Assembly: GCF_000383975.1 (NCBI RefSeq)
Contig: NZ_KB913017.1
Span: 186,001-250,000 of the forward strand
DNA: 64,000 bases
From: Natronorubrum tibetense GA33
GTDB lineage: Archaea; Halobacteriota; Halobacteria; Halobacteriales; Natrialbaceae
Reading direction: 5' to 3'
Both the position numbers and the translations under genes were made by a program. The first letter of the stretch is position 1. Every line of letters begins with the position of its first letter. The notes under the pieces were generated by a model. The model made no database searches, was not told the DNA's origin, and saw only the letters and a list, made by a program, of their open reading frames with translations. Of this stretch, positions 34,996 to 44,082 are shown piece by piece.

Positions 34996-35747
34996 TGTTT
35001 GTTCGGTATTTGTGTCATCGCGCCCCCCAGCGCTCGACAACTCGAGTCCTGCGTGACCAGGGTGGAGTCGAAACCCGCTCGAGCCCACTGCGATCCCGAT
35101 AGTCAGATTTGGTGACTATCTTTTTCTCATGATTGCCATCGGCGACTAGCAATGGAACGAACCCATACTTATCACTCGGTCTGCAGTTCTGCTGATGATA
35201 TTCAGGAAAAGATATTAATACAGCTAGCAATGATCGAGCGCGTTTCTGCTTCCGAATCAACGCGAATCGTCGACAGCTGCTACGTACCCGGTAAAAGAGG
35301 GTTTGCACTACCGACCGCTACTTGTGGCTGGTTCGCCAGTGGAGGCTGTCCCCCGCTTCGCAATCGCTCGGTGATGCTGTCACTCGAGCGTCTCCTACAC
35401 CTCCACATCCGTGGTCGACGCGGGCTCGAGTGTCGTCGGCCGGCCACGGACGCCGGGTTCGGGCCGACGAGCAACGGGCCAACGGCCGTCGACCGAACCG
35501 TAGGCGGTGCGCTAACCGAGACGTGATTCCTGCTGAATCGGTCCTCCACGTCAGCACAACTGTTTCGTTCCCCGCGTGAGTCCGCCTATTCGCTTAGTGC
35601 TGGGGTAAGTGCTCGAGCAACCGCGACGCCGAAATCGCTTCGACCGTCCGAGAACCCACCGGAGACCGTTGTTCGACCCGTTCGAAAACTGCGACAGTTT
35701 CGGGACGGATTACGTCGAATATACGTAATAACCCCCGTTGTGGAGCG
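34996..35747. other. 752-base gene-poor region
   Basis: No frame here has halophile-like composition or a recognisable domain. The first 200 bases are AT-rich and hold a hairpin at 35098-35120 (GATAGTCA, 7-base loop, TGACTATC) followed by TTTTT. On the + strand it resembles an intrinsic terminator but there is no + strand gene ahead of it. On the - strand it lies about 100 bases upstream of the Tat-exported gene. The rest is GC-rich and featureless, possibly a decayed gene. Confidence 0.45.
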
Positions 35748-37364
35748 GTGGACGTGACTTCAGACGATTCACGCAGTCGGCGGATTGGGCGGCGATCGTA
35801 TCTGAGAGGGAGTCTCGTCGGATTCGGGATGCTATCGGTCACCGGCGTGGCGGTCGCAGACGAGTCCGAGGACCAGTGTCCCGTCGACGAACCGGACGAG
35901 TCCGGAGAGCGGGAGGAACCGAACGAAACCGAAGAACGGGAGGAGACCGAGGAGTCGGACGAAACCGAAGACCAAGACGCGATCGAGGCGCAGTACGAGA
36001 CCGTCGTCGACGTCGTCGAAGCGGGCGCGGATCCCGAGGGGAACGAATCGATCACACCGGTGTTACGGGAGGTCGTCGACGACGATACGCTCCTCGAGTT
36101 CCCGAATGGACGATACTACGTGGACGAGCAATTACGGTTCACCGGGTTCGAAAACGTCGGGTTCGTCGGCGAGAACGCGACGCTGGTTCCGGCAACGTAC
36201 CACGAGTTCGACGGGCCGCAGTATCGCCTGTTCCGACTGGGGACGAGCGACGCTCCCGGTCGCGACCTCCGGTTCGAGGGCTTCGATGTCGACCAGACGG
36301 CCGACGAAACGGGGATCCGGGTCATCAACGCCGAAGTCGAAGACGGTCTCCTCGTCCGGGACGTCACCATCCATGGCGTCCACGACAGCGGGACCTGGGG
36401 GCCGGGACTGTTCAACGTTACCGAACCCGACGGCGAAGGGGTGGTCACCCGGTTCCGCGCGGAGGACGGTGCCGTCCACGTCGACGAGACGCCAAACGCG
36501 GGGAACAGGTGGCGCGGCGCGACCGGCATCATCGTCAACCCGGCCCACCGCGGAACGATCGTCTTTGAGGACTGCAACCTGGGCGGGTTCCCCGACAACG
36601 GGTTGTACTCGTCGAACGAGACCGGGCGCGTCGGTGTCGACGGCGGCCGGTTCCGGAACAGCACCACCGCGTCGATCCGCCTCAGCGGGACGGAGGGCCG
36701 GATCAGGGACGCGACAGTCATCGTTGACGATGACCCACACGACTCGAAGGGCCAGCACGCGATTCGACTCGACGGCGGGGGTCAGGCACTCGAGAACGTC
36801 ACCGTCGACGTCCCACAGCCCAACGGCGACGCGATCAGAATCATGAACGACGTCAACAACGCCTCGATCTCGAACTCCGAACTCACCGTCGGCGAGCGGC
36901 CGAACGCCGGAGTTCGAATCGATCCCGAAGCGGGAGCGACGACTCTCGAGGACGTCGCTATCGACATCGACGGCAGTGCCAACGCGGTCCGAATCCTCGG
37001 CGGGGATGCCGACCCCGTCGTCCTCGAGGACGTCCGGATCACCGGCGACGCGGCGGGAACCCGAAACCGCCACGCGATCTTCTGTGAACGATCCGGCTGC
37101 CGGTTCGTCGGTCTCGACGTCGAACAGGTGGGCGGCGACAGTCGACGCGGCCTCGAACTGCGGGGATCGGAGTACGTCGTCGCCGACAGCGAGTTCGTGA
37201 CGACGCACACGCCGATCGTCGTCAACGGCGGAGACGACGTCACGATCGAGGACACCGTCGGACGATCCGTCGGTGATGGGTACTCCCTTCGTATCACCCG
37301 TGATTCCGGGATCGTCGGCCTCGAGGGCAACGAGTTCCCCGACGGCGTTCGAGACGACCGGTAA
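35748..37364 (+). CDS. secreted right-handed beta-helix protein
   Basis: A 538-residue protein. GTG 35748 or GTG 35754 starts a Tat signal (RRSYLRGSLVGFGMLSVTGV with cleavage near VAVA). Residues about 40-75 are an Asp/Glu/Thr stalk. From about residue 120 to the end, short repeated strands with Asn/Gly/Asp turns (VTIHGVHDSGTW, VRVINAEVEDGLLVRDV and similar) are typical of a parallel beta-helix as in pectate-lyase-like proteins. It may act on or bind polysaccharide, but no catalytic triad is clear. Monocistronic. Confidence 0.8.
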   Translation: MDVTSDDSRSRRIGRRSYLRGSLVGFGMLSVTGVAVADESEDQCPVDEPDESGEREEPNETEEREETEESDETEDQDAIEAQYETVVDVVEAGADPEGNESITPVLREVVDDDTLLEFPNGRYYVDEQLRFTGFENVGFVGENATLVPATYHEFDGPQYRLFRLGTSDAPGRDLRFEGFDVDQTADETGIRVINAEVEDGLLVRDVTIHGVHDSGTWGPGLFNVTEPDGEGVVTRFRAEDGAVHVDETPNAGNRWRGATGIIVNPAHRGTIVFEDCNLGGFPDNGLYSSNETGRVGVDGGRFRNSTTASIRLSGTEGRIRDATVIVDDDPHDSKGQHAIRLDGGGQALENVTVDVPQPNGDAIRIMNDVNNASISNSELTVGERPNAGVRIDPEAGATTLEDVAIDIDGSANAVRILGGDADPVVLEDVRITGDAAGTRNRHAIFCERSGCRFVGLDVEQVGGDSRRGLELRGSEYVVADSEFVTTHTPIVVNGGDDVTIEDTVGRSVGDGYSLRITRDSGIVGLEGNEFPDGVRDDR

Positions 37365-37586
37365 CGGCGGCTCGAATCGCCGTCCCGAGCCGGTGAGTTG
37401 CAGTCCCGATTCGGCACCGCTCTGGAGAAATTCGCGGCCTCGTAGAGCGTTGACTGTATCGAGTGGGTGAGGATAATTGTTCGGTTGACACTCATTTTTA
37501 GCTGCTATTTGGAGGTAATAGAATCCAGATACAGTCGATTGATTATATAACCGCCGAAGAATTGGACACGCTTTTATAGAAGAATA

Positions 37587-37910
37587 ATGGCGTTAGGACA
37601 AGTAGTCATGGAGCCAGAACCACGCCTCGACGCTACCGCCGGAAGTAACTCACCGACCAGCGTCCACCACGATTTCACGGAGGTCCAGACGGCTTCTCTC
37701 GCGGTCATCGAGACCGTCGCGGCCGTCACAGGGACGGACCCGATCGAGCTACCGCCTCTCTACGACGCCATCGATCCGGATGCACTGAACTCGCTTTTCG
37801 AACCGCACGAGCGTCGAACTGACTCGGATCTCTGCGTCGAATTTTCGTACAACGGGTTCGACCTCGTCGTTCGCGAGGGTCCGGAGGTTGTCGTTCGACT
37901 CGAGGACTGA
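37587..37910 (+). CDS. HalOD1-domain protein
   Basis: A 107-residue protein with a HalOD1 domain over residues about 30-105: SLAVIETVAAVTGTDPIEL, then DAIDPDALNSLF and CVEFSYNGFDLVVREGPEVVV. Two TATA-like boxes compete: TTATATAA at 37543 fits the ATG at 37587, whereas TTTTATAG at 37572 would fit ATG 37608 (MEPEPRLD). Stand-alone HalOD1 output domain, likely a signalling adaptor or regulator. Monocistronic. Confidence 0.8.
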   Translation: MALGQVVMEPEPRLDATAGSNSPTSVHHDFTEVQTASLAVIETVAAVTGTDPIELPPLYDAIDPDALNSLFEPHERRTDSDLCVEFSYNGFDLVVREGPEVVVRLED

Positions 37911-37991
37911 GCAGTTTTGATGCGGTCATCGTAGGTGCCGGATCGCTTTTCGCGTACGTGCTCGAAGCAGGAGCGAGCCAGCTGGGATTGT

Positions 37992-38373
37992 GAATATGCT
38001 CAGCAACGCTCGCTACGCTGTGCCGTTTTCGTCTAGTTCAAATCACGACTGATCCACGACCCGCCCCTCGCGAATTTGTGCGCAGCAGAGTAGCGGGGCG
38101 GGCGCGATTATGAACTACGCCGAGACGGTCCTGCTCGCTCGTTTCACTCGCTGCGCGGGCTGCGACTCGTCTAGTTCAAATCGCTCTAGCCGCTTTGCTC
38201 CTCGCGTGATTGCTCGGAGCAAAAGCGGGCCGGGCGCGATTATGAACACACGGTCACACGGTCGCTCACTCCGTTCGCGCTGCGTGTTCCCTGCGTTCAA
38301 ATCACGCCGGTTCCGTTGCTGTCGGCTCACGATTTTGTTCGCCGACAGAAAGCGGGCCGGGCGCGATTTGAAC
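37992..38373. repeat. three tandem palindromic repeats copying the tRNA-Lys 3' end
   Basis: Three units spaced about 130 bases apart end in nearly the same block at 38091-38115, 38223-38247 and 38352-38373, consensus GCGGGCCGGGCGCGATTATG followed by AAC. That block equals the T arm and acceptor 3' strand of the neighbouring tRNA-Lys on the - strand; the third copy is the tRNA itself. Each unit opens with an inverted T-arm fragment (GTTCAAATC on the + strand), so each folds back on itself, with inner inverted repeats such as GCTTTGCTCC/GGAGCAAAAGC and TGTCGGC/GCCGACA. The 443-base gap before the tRNA holds nothing else. Confidence 0.7.
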
Positions 38374-38427
38374 ACGCGACCGTCTGATTAAGAGTCAGAC
38401 GCTCTCCCTAACTGAGCTACCGGCCCT
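38354..38427 (-). tRNA. tRNA-Lys (CTT anticodon)
   Basis: The 74-base - strand sequence folds as a standard cloverleaf. The acceptor stem pairs GGGCCGG with CCGGCCC plus discriminator G. The D arm is AGCTCAGTTAGGGAGAGC. The anticodon stem TCTGA/TCAGA encloses CTCTTAA, so the anticodon is CTT. The T loop is GTTCAAATC. CCA is not encoded and there is no intron. Its 3' end is duplicated twice in the repeats just downstream. Confidence 0.93.
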
Positions 38428-38615
38428 GTACCTGCGACTTTTTCGTGGGCAGGGATATACGTTTCCCTTAGACGGCGTTGTGGCAGGCGTAACCATACGT
38501 CAACCGGCTCACAGCGTACGTGCCCGCCGTACGACGGCGGTTCCGCCACGAACGCACATTCGCTACGTAACAATCTTCGGGAGCGTTAAGTGCGGTCGGT
38601 CCGACCACACGTTCA

Positions 38616-40064
38616 ATGAGTACGGGGGTTACGATCTCGTCGATCTCTGACTACGCGATCTTGGGCTGTGGGAGCGTCGGCTACGCCGTCGCGGAGGAAC
38701 TCGTCGAACAGGGCAAGGACGTCCTGATCATCGACCGCGACGAGAGCCGCGTCGAGTCGCTCCGCGATCAGGACTTAGACGCTCGCACGGCCGACATCCG
38801 CGAACCCGAAACCGCCGACCTCGTCGCCGACCGCGACGTCGTCCTCATCCTCGCCTCCGACGTCGAATCCAACAAACAGGCGGTCGAACACGTCCGCGCC
38901 GTCGACGACACCCAGTTTCTCGTCGCCCGCGCGAGCGATCCCGTCTCCGGCGACGAACTCGAGGAGCTCGGTGCCGACATCGTCATCAACCCCTCCTCGG
39001 TGATCGCCGAGTCCGCGCTTCGGGCCCTCGAGTCGGGCGAACTCGAGTACAACGCAGGGAAGCTCGCCCAGTTGTTGGAGGAGACCTCCGAACGTCTGGC
39101 CATCGTCACGCAGGACAGTCCGGATCCGGACTCGATCGCGAGCGCGGCGGCCTTACAGGCCATTGCCAGCCATCTCGGCCTCGAGTCCGACATCATCTAT
39201 CTGGGTGACGTCGGTCACCAGGAGAACCGCGCGTTCGTCAATCTGCTGGGGATTGATCTGGTCCAGTGGGACGAGATCGAGGATCACACGGTGTACGACA
39301 CCGTCGCGCTGGTGGACCACGCGACGTCCTCGGAGATGGATCTCTCGGTGGACATCATCGTCGACCACCACGAACCCGAGGAGGAGTACGAACCCGAGTT
39401 CGTCGACATCCGGCCGAATATGTCCTCGACGTCGACGATCATGACGAAGTACATCCAGGAGTTCGACATGAACGTCTCAGAGGAGGTCGCGACCGCGCTC
39501 CTCTACGGCATTCGGGCTGAGACGTTGGATTTCAAACGCGACACTACCCCCGCCGATCTCACCGCTGCGGCGTATCTCTACCCCTTCGCGAACCACGACA
39601 CGTTAGAGCAGGTCGAGTCGCCGTCGATGTCCCCCGAGACGTTGGACGTTCTCGCCGAGGCGATCACCAACCGGGACGTTCAGGGGAGCCATCTGGTCTC
39701 AAATGCCGGACTGGTTCGCGACCGCGAGGCGCTAACCCAGGCCGCCAGCCACCTACTGGACCTCGAGGGTGTCACCACCACGGCGGTCTTCGGCATCGCT
39801 GACGAAACCATCTTTCTCGCCGGTCGCTCGAAGGATATCCGCATCAACATCGGCAAAGTGCTCGAGGACGCCTACGGCGAGATGGGCGAGACGGCGGGCC
39901 ACTCGACGCAGGCCAGCGCGGAGATCCCGCTTGGCATCTTCACCGGCATCGAAATCTCGGAGGATACGCGGGATACGCTGCTCGAGTTAACCGAAGAAGC
40001 GGTCAAACGGACGCTGTTCGACGCGATGGGCGTCGAGGGCAGTGAAGGGTCGAACGGGAACTGA
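38616..40064 (+). CDS. DHH-family phosphoesterase with TrkA_N domain
   Basis: A 482-residue protein. An N-terminal TrkA_N/RCK nucleotide-binding domain (residues about 10-135, LGCGSVGYAVAEEL with DRDES after strand 2) is fused to a DHH phosphoesterase. The DHH metal motifs are DSPDPDSIAS, ALVDHA and IIVDHHEPEEE. The DHHA1 part follows with GRSKDIRINIGKVL near residue 405. Such fusions are common in haloarchaea. Cleavage of nanoRNA, pAp or cyclic dinucleotides is plausible and the RCK part suggests NAD(H) or nucleotide sensing. Monocistronic, 188 bases past the tRNA. Confidence 0.9.
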   Translation: MSTGVTISSISDYAILGCGSVGYAVAEELVEQGKDVLIIDRDESRVESLRDQDLDARTADIREPETADLVADRDVVLILASDVESNKQAVEHVRAVDDTQFLVARASDPVSGDELEELGADIVINPSSVIAESALRALESGELEYNAGKLAQLLEETSERLAIVTQDSPDPDSIASAAALQAIASHLGLESDIIYLGDVGHQENRAFVNLLGIDLVQWDEIEDHTVYDTVALVDHATSSEMDLSVDIIVDHHEPEEEYEPEFVDIRPNMSSTSTIMTKYIQEFDMNVSEEVATALLYGIRAETLDFKRDTTPADLTAAAYLYPFANHDTLEQVESPSMSPETLDVLAEAITNRDVQGSHLVSNAGLVRDREALTQAASHLLDLEGVTTTAVFGIADETIFLAGRSKDIRINIGKVLEDAYGEMGETAGHSTQASAEIPLGIFTGIEISEDTRDTLLELTEEAVKRTLFDAMGVEGSEGSNGN

Positions 40065-40184
40065 CGAGTCGATTCCGGTTGAAGTAGCCGTTCTTCGATC
40101 TCTCATTGCCGACAGCGGTACGCACGAAACGGATGCGAGTCGCTCACCGTGCTATCGACGGGCAACGAACAGTGTGAACCGCGC

Positions 40185-40490
40185 TTAAGCGATTAGTTCG
40201 TCCTCTTCCTCGTCGGGCTTGCGGACGCGCTCGACGACGTCGTTGATCAGAATAACGTCACCGACGGCACGGACCCAGCGGTAAGGGACGATGACGCCCT
40301 GTCCGCCGCGGGATGCGTCGGTGAACAGCTGGTTGTTCAGGTCGCCGAGTGCGAGCCCGGTGACGGTCTGGCCGTCGACGTTCAGGCGGAGGTCCTCGAC
40401 TTCGCCGACGAAGACGCCGTTGTTCGAGTACACCTCGCGTCCGACGAGAGAGGTAATTTCTTGCGGAGTGTCGTCCATGTCTGGGTTCAT
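40185..40490 (-). CDS. PRC-barrel domain protein
   Basis: A 101-residue PRC-barrel protein. ITSLVGREVYSNNGVFVGEV (first strands), LRLNVDGQTVTGLALGDLN and VIVPYRWVRAVGDVILI fit the single-domain haloarchaeal type, followed by an acidic tail. PRC barrels bind RNA or protein partners, for example in ribosome maturation or cell-division proteins. An internal ATG (MDDTPQEI) is an alternative start. Cytoplasmic, monocistronic. Confidence 0.87.
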   Translation of the reverse strand: MNPDMDDTPQEITSLVGREVYSNNGVFVGEVEDLRLNVDGQTVTGLALGDLNNQLFTDASRGGQGVIVPYRWVRAVGDVILINDVVERVRKPDEEEDELIA

Positions 40491-40605
40491 GCGTGGTGGA
40501 CTCTTAACTTTTGGTCAGACATGACAGTCATCGGGAGCGGGTCACACGGGGTGGCCGGCTACCGGTCGGATCGAGTGCTGGCAAAAACGGAGAAGGGGCG
40601 TCTCG

Positions 40606-41802
40606 CTACTCGAGGTCGAGAATCTCGTCGATGGCCGCGTGATCGGACAGCAGGTCCTCCATCCGATCGACCGTCTCCGCGTCGCGCGTGCGCCCGCTCC
40701 GGACGATGTCCTCGGCCCGCTCGACCGTCGTAAGCGTGTCCGTCTGCACCGAGAGAATCGGTAGCCCCTGGTCCGTGGCTTGCCCGATGATCGCGCCGGA
40801 CGGTCGGTGGCCGCCAGTCAGAATGAGACAGCGAACGCCGGGGGCCTCGAGCGCGGCCGTGTGGATCTCCGCGCGGTCGCCACCCGTGATCACGGCCGCG
40901 TCCTTCGTCCGCCGGAAGTGACGCAGGGCGCTATCCGGCCCCATCGCGCCGACGCTGAACCGTTCGACGTAGCCGTCCGTGTCACCCTCGACGAGCGTCG
41001 TCGCGCCGAGTGCGTCCGCCAGACCGGCGACCGTAACGCCCGACAGCGTCCGTTCGCTCGGCACGACACCGAAGACCGGAACCCCTCGGCTCTCGAGGAA
41101 TGGGACGACATCGGTCTCGAGCGGATCGTACGCCGCGTCCGCGACATCGTTGAAAACGACGCCTGCCAGCCGGTCGCCGAAGGTATCAGCCGCGGCCAGC
41201 ACGTCGTCGATGTCCCCGGGAACCGCGTAGGGGGCGACGAGGACGACGCGAGCGTCCAGCAACGCGGCGATGTCGACGTCGGTAAGGTCGACGATCCCAC
41301 CGATATCGTACTCGCCACCGCCCTCGAGAAACAGCCGGTCGCGGTCGGCCGCGAGCGTCTCGAACGCCTCGACGACGCGCTCGCGGAGCTCAGCGGGATC
41401 TTCGCGGCCGCGCATCGCCTGTTCGACAAATGTCGGCGAGTAGACAATCGGCTCAAGATCGTGCATCTCGGCCTCGAGATCGAGCAGCTCTCGAGCGAGC
41501 ATCGGATCCTCGTCGAGCGTCTTCCCGACGTTGCTCTGCAGTCGGGTCCCCTTGGGCTTCATGTAGCCGACGCTGTCGCCCTCTCGCTGGGCGATGCGGG
41601 CCAGCGCGAGCGTGATCGCCGTCTTGCCGGTGCTCTCCGCGAGCGAGGCGACGAGGATCGCGTCGGTGTCTCGCTCGCTCGCGGCGTCGCTCGTTGCGGC
41701 CGCGGTCGATTCGTTGTCGGTCGTCTCCGGGTCGGTGCCGGTTTCTGGGTCGGTACGGGTCTCGGGGTCAGTGGGTGGGTCCGTGGGTTCGGTGTCGGTC
41801 AT
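40606..41802 (-). CDS. BioD-like P-loop / DRTGG phosphotransacetylase-family protein
   Basis: A 398-residue protein. A low-complexity Thr/Asp/Glu head (residues 1-45) precedes a BioD-like P-loop domain (VASLAESTGKTAITLALA, residues about 50-67, then LFLEGGGEYD), and a DRTGG domain covers residues about 225-340 (GAMGPDSALRHFRR region). This architecture matches the N-terminal half of bacterial phosphotransacetylase Pta, without the catalytic transferase half. Its start overlaps the stop of the acyl-CoA synthetase by 4 bases (ATGA), so the two are coupled. A regulatory role in acetyl-CoA metabolism is likely (inference). Confidence 0.87.
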   Translation of the reverse strand: MTDTEPTDPPTDPETRTDPETGTDPETTDNESTAAATSDAASERDTDAILVASLAESTGKTAITLALARIAQREGDSVGYMKPKGTRLQSNVGKTLDEDPMLARELLDLEAEMHDLEPIVYSPTFVEQAMRGREDPAELRERVVEAFETLAADRDRLFLEGGGEYDIGGIVDLTDVDIAALLDARVVLVAPYAVPGDIDDVLAAADTFGDRLAGVVFNDVADAAYDPLETDVVPFLESRGVPVFGVVPSERTLSGVTVAGLADALGATTLVEGDTDGYVERFSVGAMGPDSALRHFRRTKDAAVITGGDRAEIHTAALEAPGVRCLILTGGHRPSGAIIGQATDQGLPILSVQTDTLTTVERAEDIVRSGRTRDAETVDRMEDLLSDHAAIDEILDLE

Positions 41803-43919
41803 GCTTTCTCCGTATCGTCCGTCTCGAGCGTCTCCGTGTCGACGGTTAGTCTGAGATCGATCGCCTGTACGCCGTTCGGTCCTGCCACGAGCGGGTTCAC
41901 GTCGAGTTCGAGGATCGACGGAAAGTCGGTCACGAGCTGTGAGAGCCGCTGGATCGTCTCGACGACCTGCTCAGTGTCCGCCGGCTCGCGGCCGCGAGCG
42001 CCGCGTAACAGCGGAGCGGCCTGAATCTCGTCGACCATCGCCCGAGCTTCGTCGGCTCCGATCGGGGCGACGCGAACCGAGGTGTCCTCCAGGATTTCGA
42101 CGAAGATGCCGCCGAGACCGAACAGCAGGAGGGGACCGAACTGCGGATCGCGATTCACGCCGACGATCGTCTCCGTAGCGGTGTCGAGATCGACCAGTTC
42201 CTGGACCTGTACGCCGAGGATCGCCGCGTCGGGTTGGTAGTTACGCGCTCGAGCGACGAGATCCTCGTAGGCGTCGTAGACGTCGTCGTTCGCGACGCCG
42301 ACTTTGACGCCGCCGATGTCGGACTTGTGGCTGATGTCGGGGCTGACGATCTTCATGACGACGTCGCCCTCGATCGACGCGGCAATCTCGCGCGCCCGCT
42401 CCGGATCGTCGACGATCTCGCCGGCCGGGATTGGAATGCCGTACGCCTCGAGCAGGTCCATCGACTCGACGCCGAGTCGGTTGTCGTCACGTCGCGTGGC
42501 CCGCTCGAGGATCTCGCGGGCCCGTTCGCGGTCGACATCGAAGCGTTGGGGGTCGTCGATCGTTCGCTCGCGAATATCCCGGAAGCGGGCGAGCGCGTCG
42601 AGCCCCGAAACCGCCCGCGCGGGATCGAAGTAGTTCGGAATGCCAAACTCCCGGAGGACCTCCTCGGCGGCCCGCGCCCGCTCGCCGCCCATCAGACAGG
42701 TGACGACGGGCGTGTCGTGGTCTTCGCGTTTCTCGATCACCGTCTCGGCGAGTTTGTCGTACTGGAGGACAGCAGTTGGCGCGCTGACGACGACGGCGCT
42801 GCCGACGTTCGGATCGCCGAGTGCGATGTCGAGCGCCTCACCGAAGCGTTCGACGTCCGCGTCCCCGATGGCGTCGATCGGGTTGTAGACGTTGGCCTCC
42901 TCGGGCATTCGTTCGGTCAACGCGGCGATCGTCTCGTCGGTAAAGGTCGCCATCTCAAGGCGCGAGTCGCCAACCGCGTCGGTCGTGAGCACGCCGGGGC
43001 CGCCCGCGTTCGTGACCACGGCGACGCCGTCGTGGTCGGGTTCGGGAAGCCCCGACAGCGCCCGCGCGTAGTCGAACAGCTCCTGGACGGAGTTCGCGCG
43101 GATCACGCCGGCCTGCTCAAGCCCCGCCTCGTAGGCGCGCTCGCTGCCGGCGATCGCACCCGTGTGTGAGGAGGCTGCCTGTGCGCCGGCGTCCGTTCGT
43201 CCCGACTTGACGAGGACAATCGGTGTATTGTCGGTTACCTCGCGAGCGGCGTCGATGAACTCGTCGCCGTCGTCGATTCCTTCGAGGTAGCCGATGATGA
43301 CGTCGGTCTCCGGATCCTCGCCCCACTCGCGGACGAAGTCGGTTTCGTCGAGGACGGCCTTGTTACCGAGCGAGACGACGTCTTGAAAGCCGATCTCCTG
43401 TTCGTTGGCCCAGTCGAGGACGGCAGTGATGAACGCCCCCGACTGGCTCATAAAGGAGATCGACCCCTCGAGCGCGTTCTCGGGACCGAACGTGGCGTTC
43501 ATGCCGTTCGGCGTCGACATGATACCGAGGCTGTTGGGGCCGACAACGTTGAGATCGTACTCGTCGGCGACCGCGCGGAGTTCGCGTTCGCGCGTGGCCC
43601 CCTCACTCCCCGTCTCGGCAAAGCCGGCCGTGATAACGACGACGTTCTCCGTTCCGGCCTCGCCGGCGTCCCGCAAGGTTTCGATCACGGCGTCGGGGGG
43701 AACCACGACGACCGCCAGATCGATCGGCGGCGCGCTCGACACGTCTGCGTAGCACTCGATCCCCAGTACCTCGTCGCGCGTCGGGTGGATCGGTACGACC
43801 TCGCCGTCGAACTCGTCGCGCAAGTTCTCGAGGATCGCACGACCGACGGCACCCTCGCGGTCGGTCGCACCGACTACGGCGACGGATTGGGGATCGAAGA
43901 GTGCGGATAACCGTCCCAT
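41799..43919 (-). CDS. ADP-forming acetate/acyl-CoA synthetase, alpha-beta fusion
   Basis: A 706-residue NDP-forming acyl-CoA synthetase that makes ATP from acyl-CoA plus ADP and phosphate, the archaeal route to acetate. The CoA-binding domain is at residues 1-130 (SVAVVGATDREGAVGRAI). The succinyl-CoA-ligase-like domains follow, with the phospho-His region SSHTGAIAGSE. The ATP-grasp domain is C-terminal, from about residue 470 (VVMKIVSPDISHKSDIGGVK). Both subunits of some archaeal enzymes are fused here, as in other haloarchaea. The substrate could be acetate or a branched-chain or aryl acid. First gene of a two-gene operon with the DRTGG protein. Confidence 0.93.
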   Translation of the reverse strand: MGRLSALFDPQSVAVVGATDREGAVGRAILENLRDEFDGEVVPIHPTRDEVLGIECYADVSSAPPIDLAVVVVPPDAVIETLRDAGEAGTENVVVITAGFAETGSEGATRERELRAVADEYDLNVVGPNSLGIMSTPNGMNATFGPENALEGSISFMSQSGAFITAVLDWANEQEIGFQDVVSLGNKAVLDETDFVREWGEDPETDVIIGYLEGIDDGDEFIDAAREVTDNTPIVLVKSGRTDAGAQAASSHTGAIAGSERAYEAGLEQAGVIRANSVQELFDYARALSGLPEPDHDGVAVVTNAGGPGVLTTDAVGDSRLEMATFTDETIAALTERMPEEANVYNPIDAIGDADVERFGEALDIALGDPNVGSAVVVSAPTAVLQYDKLAETVIEKREDHDTPVVTCLMGGERARAAEEVLREFGIPNYFDPARAVSGLDALARFRDIRERTIDDPQRFDVDRERAREILERATRRDDNRLGVESMDLLEAYGIPIPAGEIVDDPERAREIAASIEGDVVMKIVSPDISHKSDIGGVKVGVANDDVYDAYEDLVARARNYQPDAAILGVQVQELVDLDTATETIVGVNRDPQFGPLLLFGLGGIFVEILEDTSVRVAPIGADEARAMVDEIQAAPLLRGARGREPADTEQVVETIQRLSQLVTDFPSILELDVNPLVAGPNGVQAIDLRLTVDTETLETDDTEKA

Positions 43920-44082
43920 CGTTCGACGAGTCGGGCCGCGACGGATTAAAAGCGTCCCCTGCTCCCACGGTCGGGGAGTCGGTCCCGATCTGCTGGCGGC
44001 TCATGCGGTGTGCTGTACGTCATTTCCGGCGGGACCGCGAGCGTCCTGCGGTTGCACCGATACGTCGGTACAGCAAACCGTA

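Noticed and set aside
35152-35526. 124-codon + strand frame in the gene-poor region
   Set aside because: Composition is not halophilic and no domain is visible. It overlaps another equally weak frame on the opposite strand. Not reported as a gene.
37992-38373. tRNA-like repeats as additional tRNA genes or CRISPR
   Set aside because: Only the T-arm/acceptor 3' part is repeated. D arm and anticodon arm are missing in the first two, so they are not tRNA genes, and three units without unique spacers of constant length are not CRISPR.
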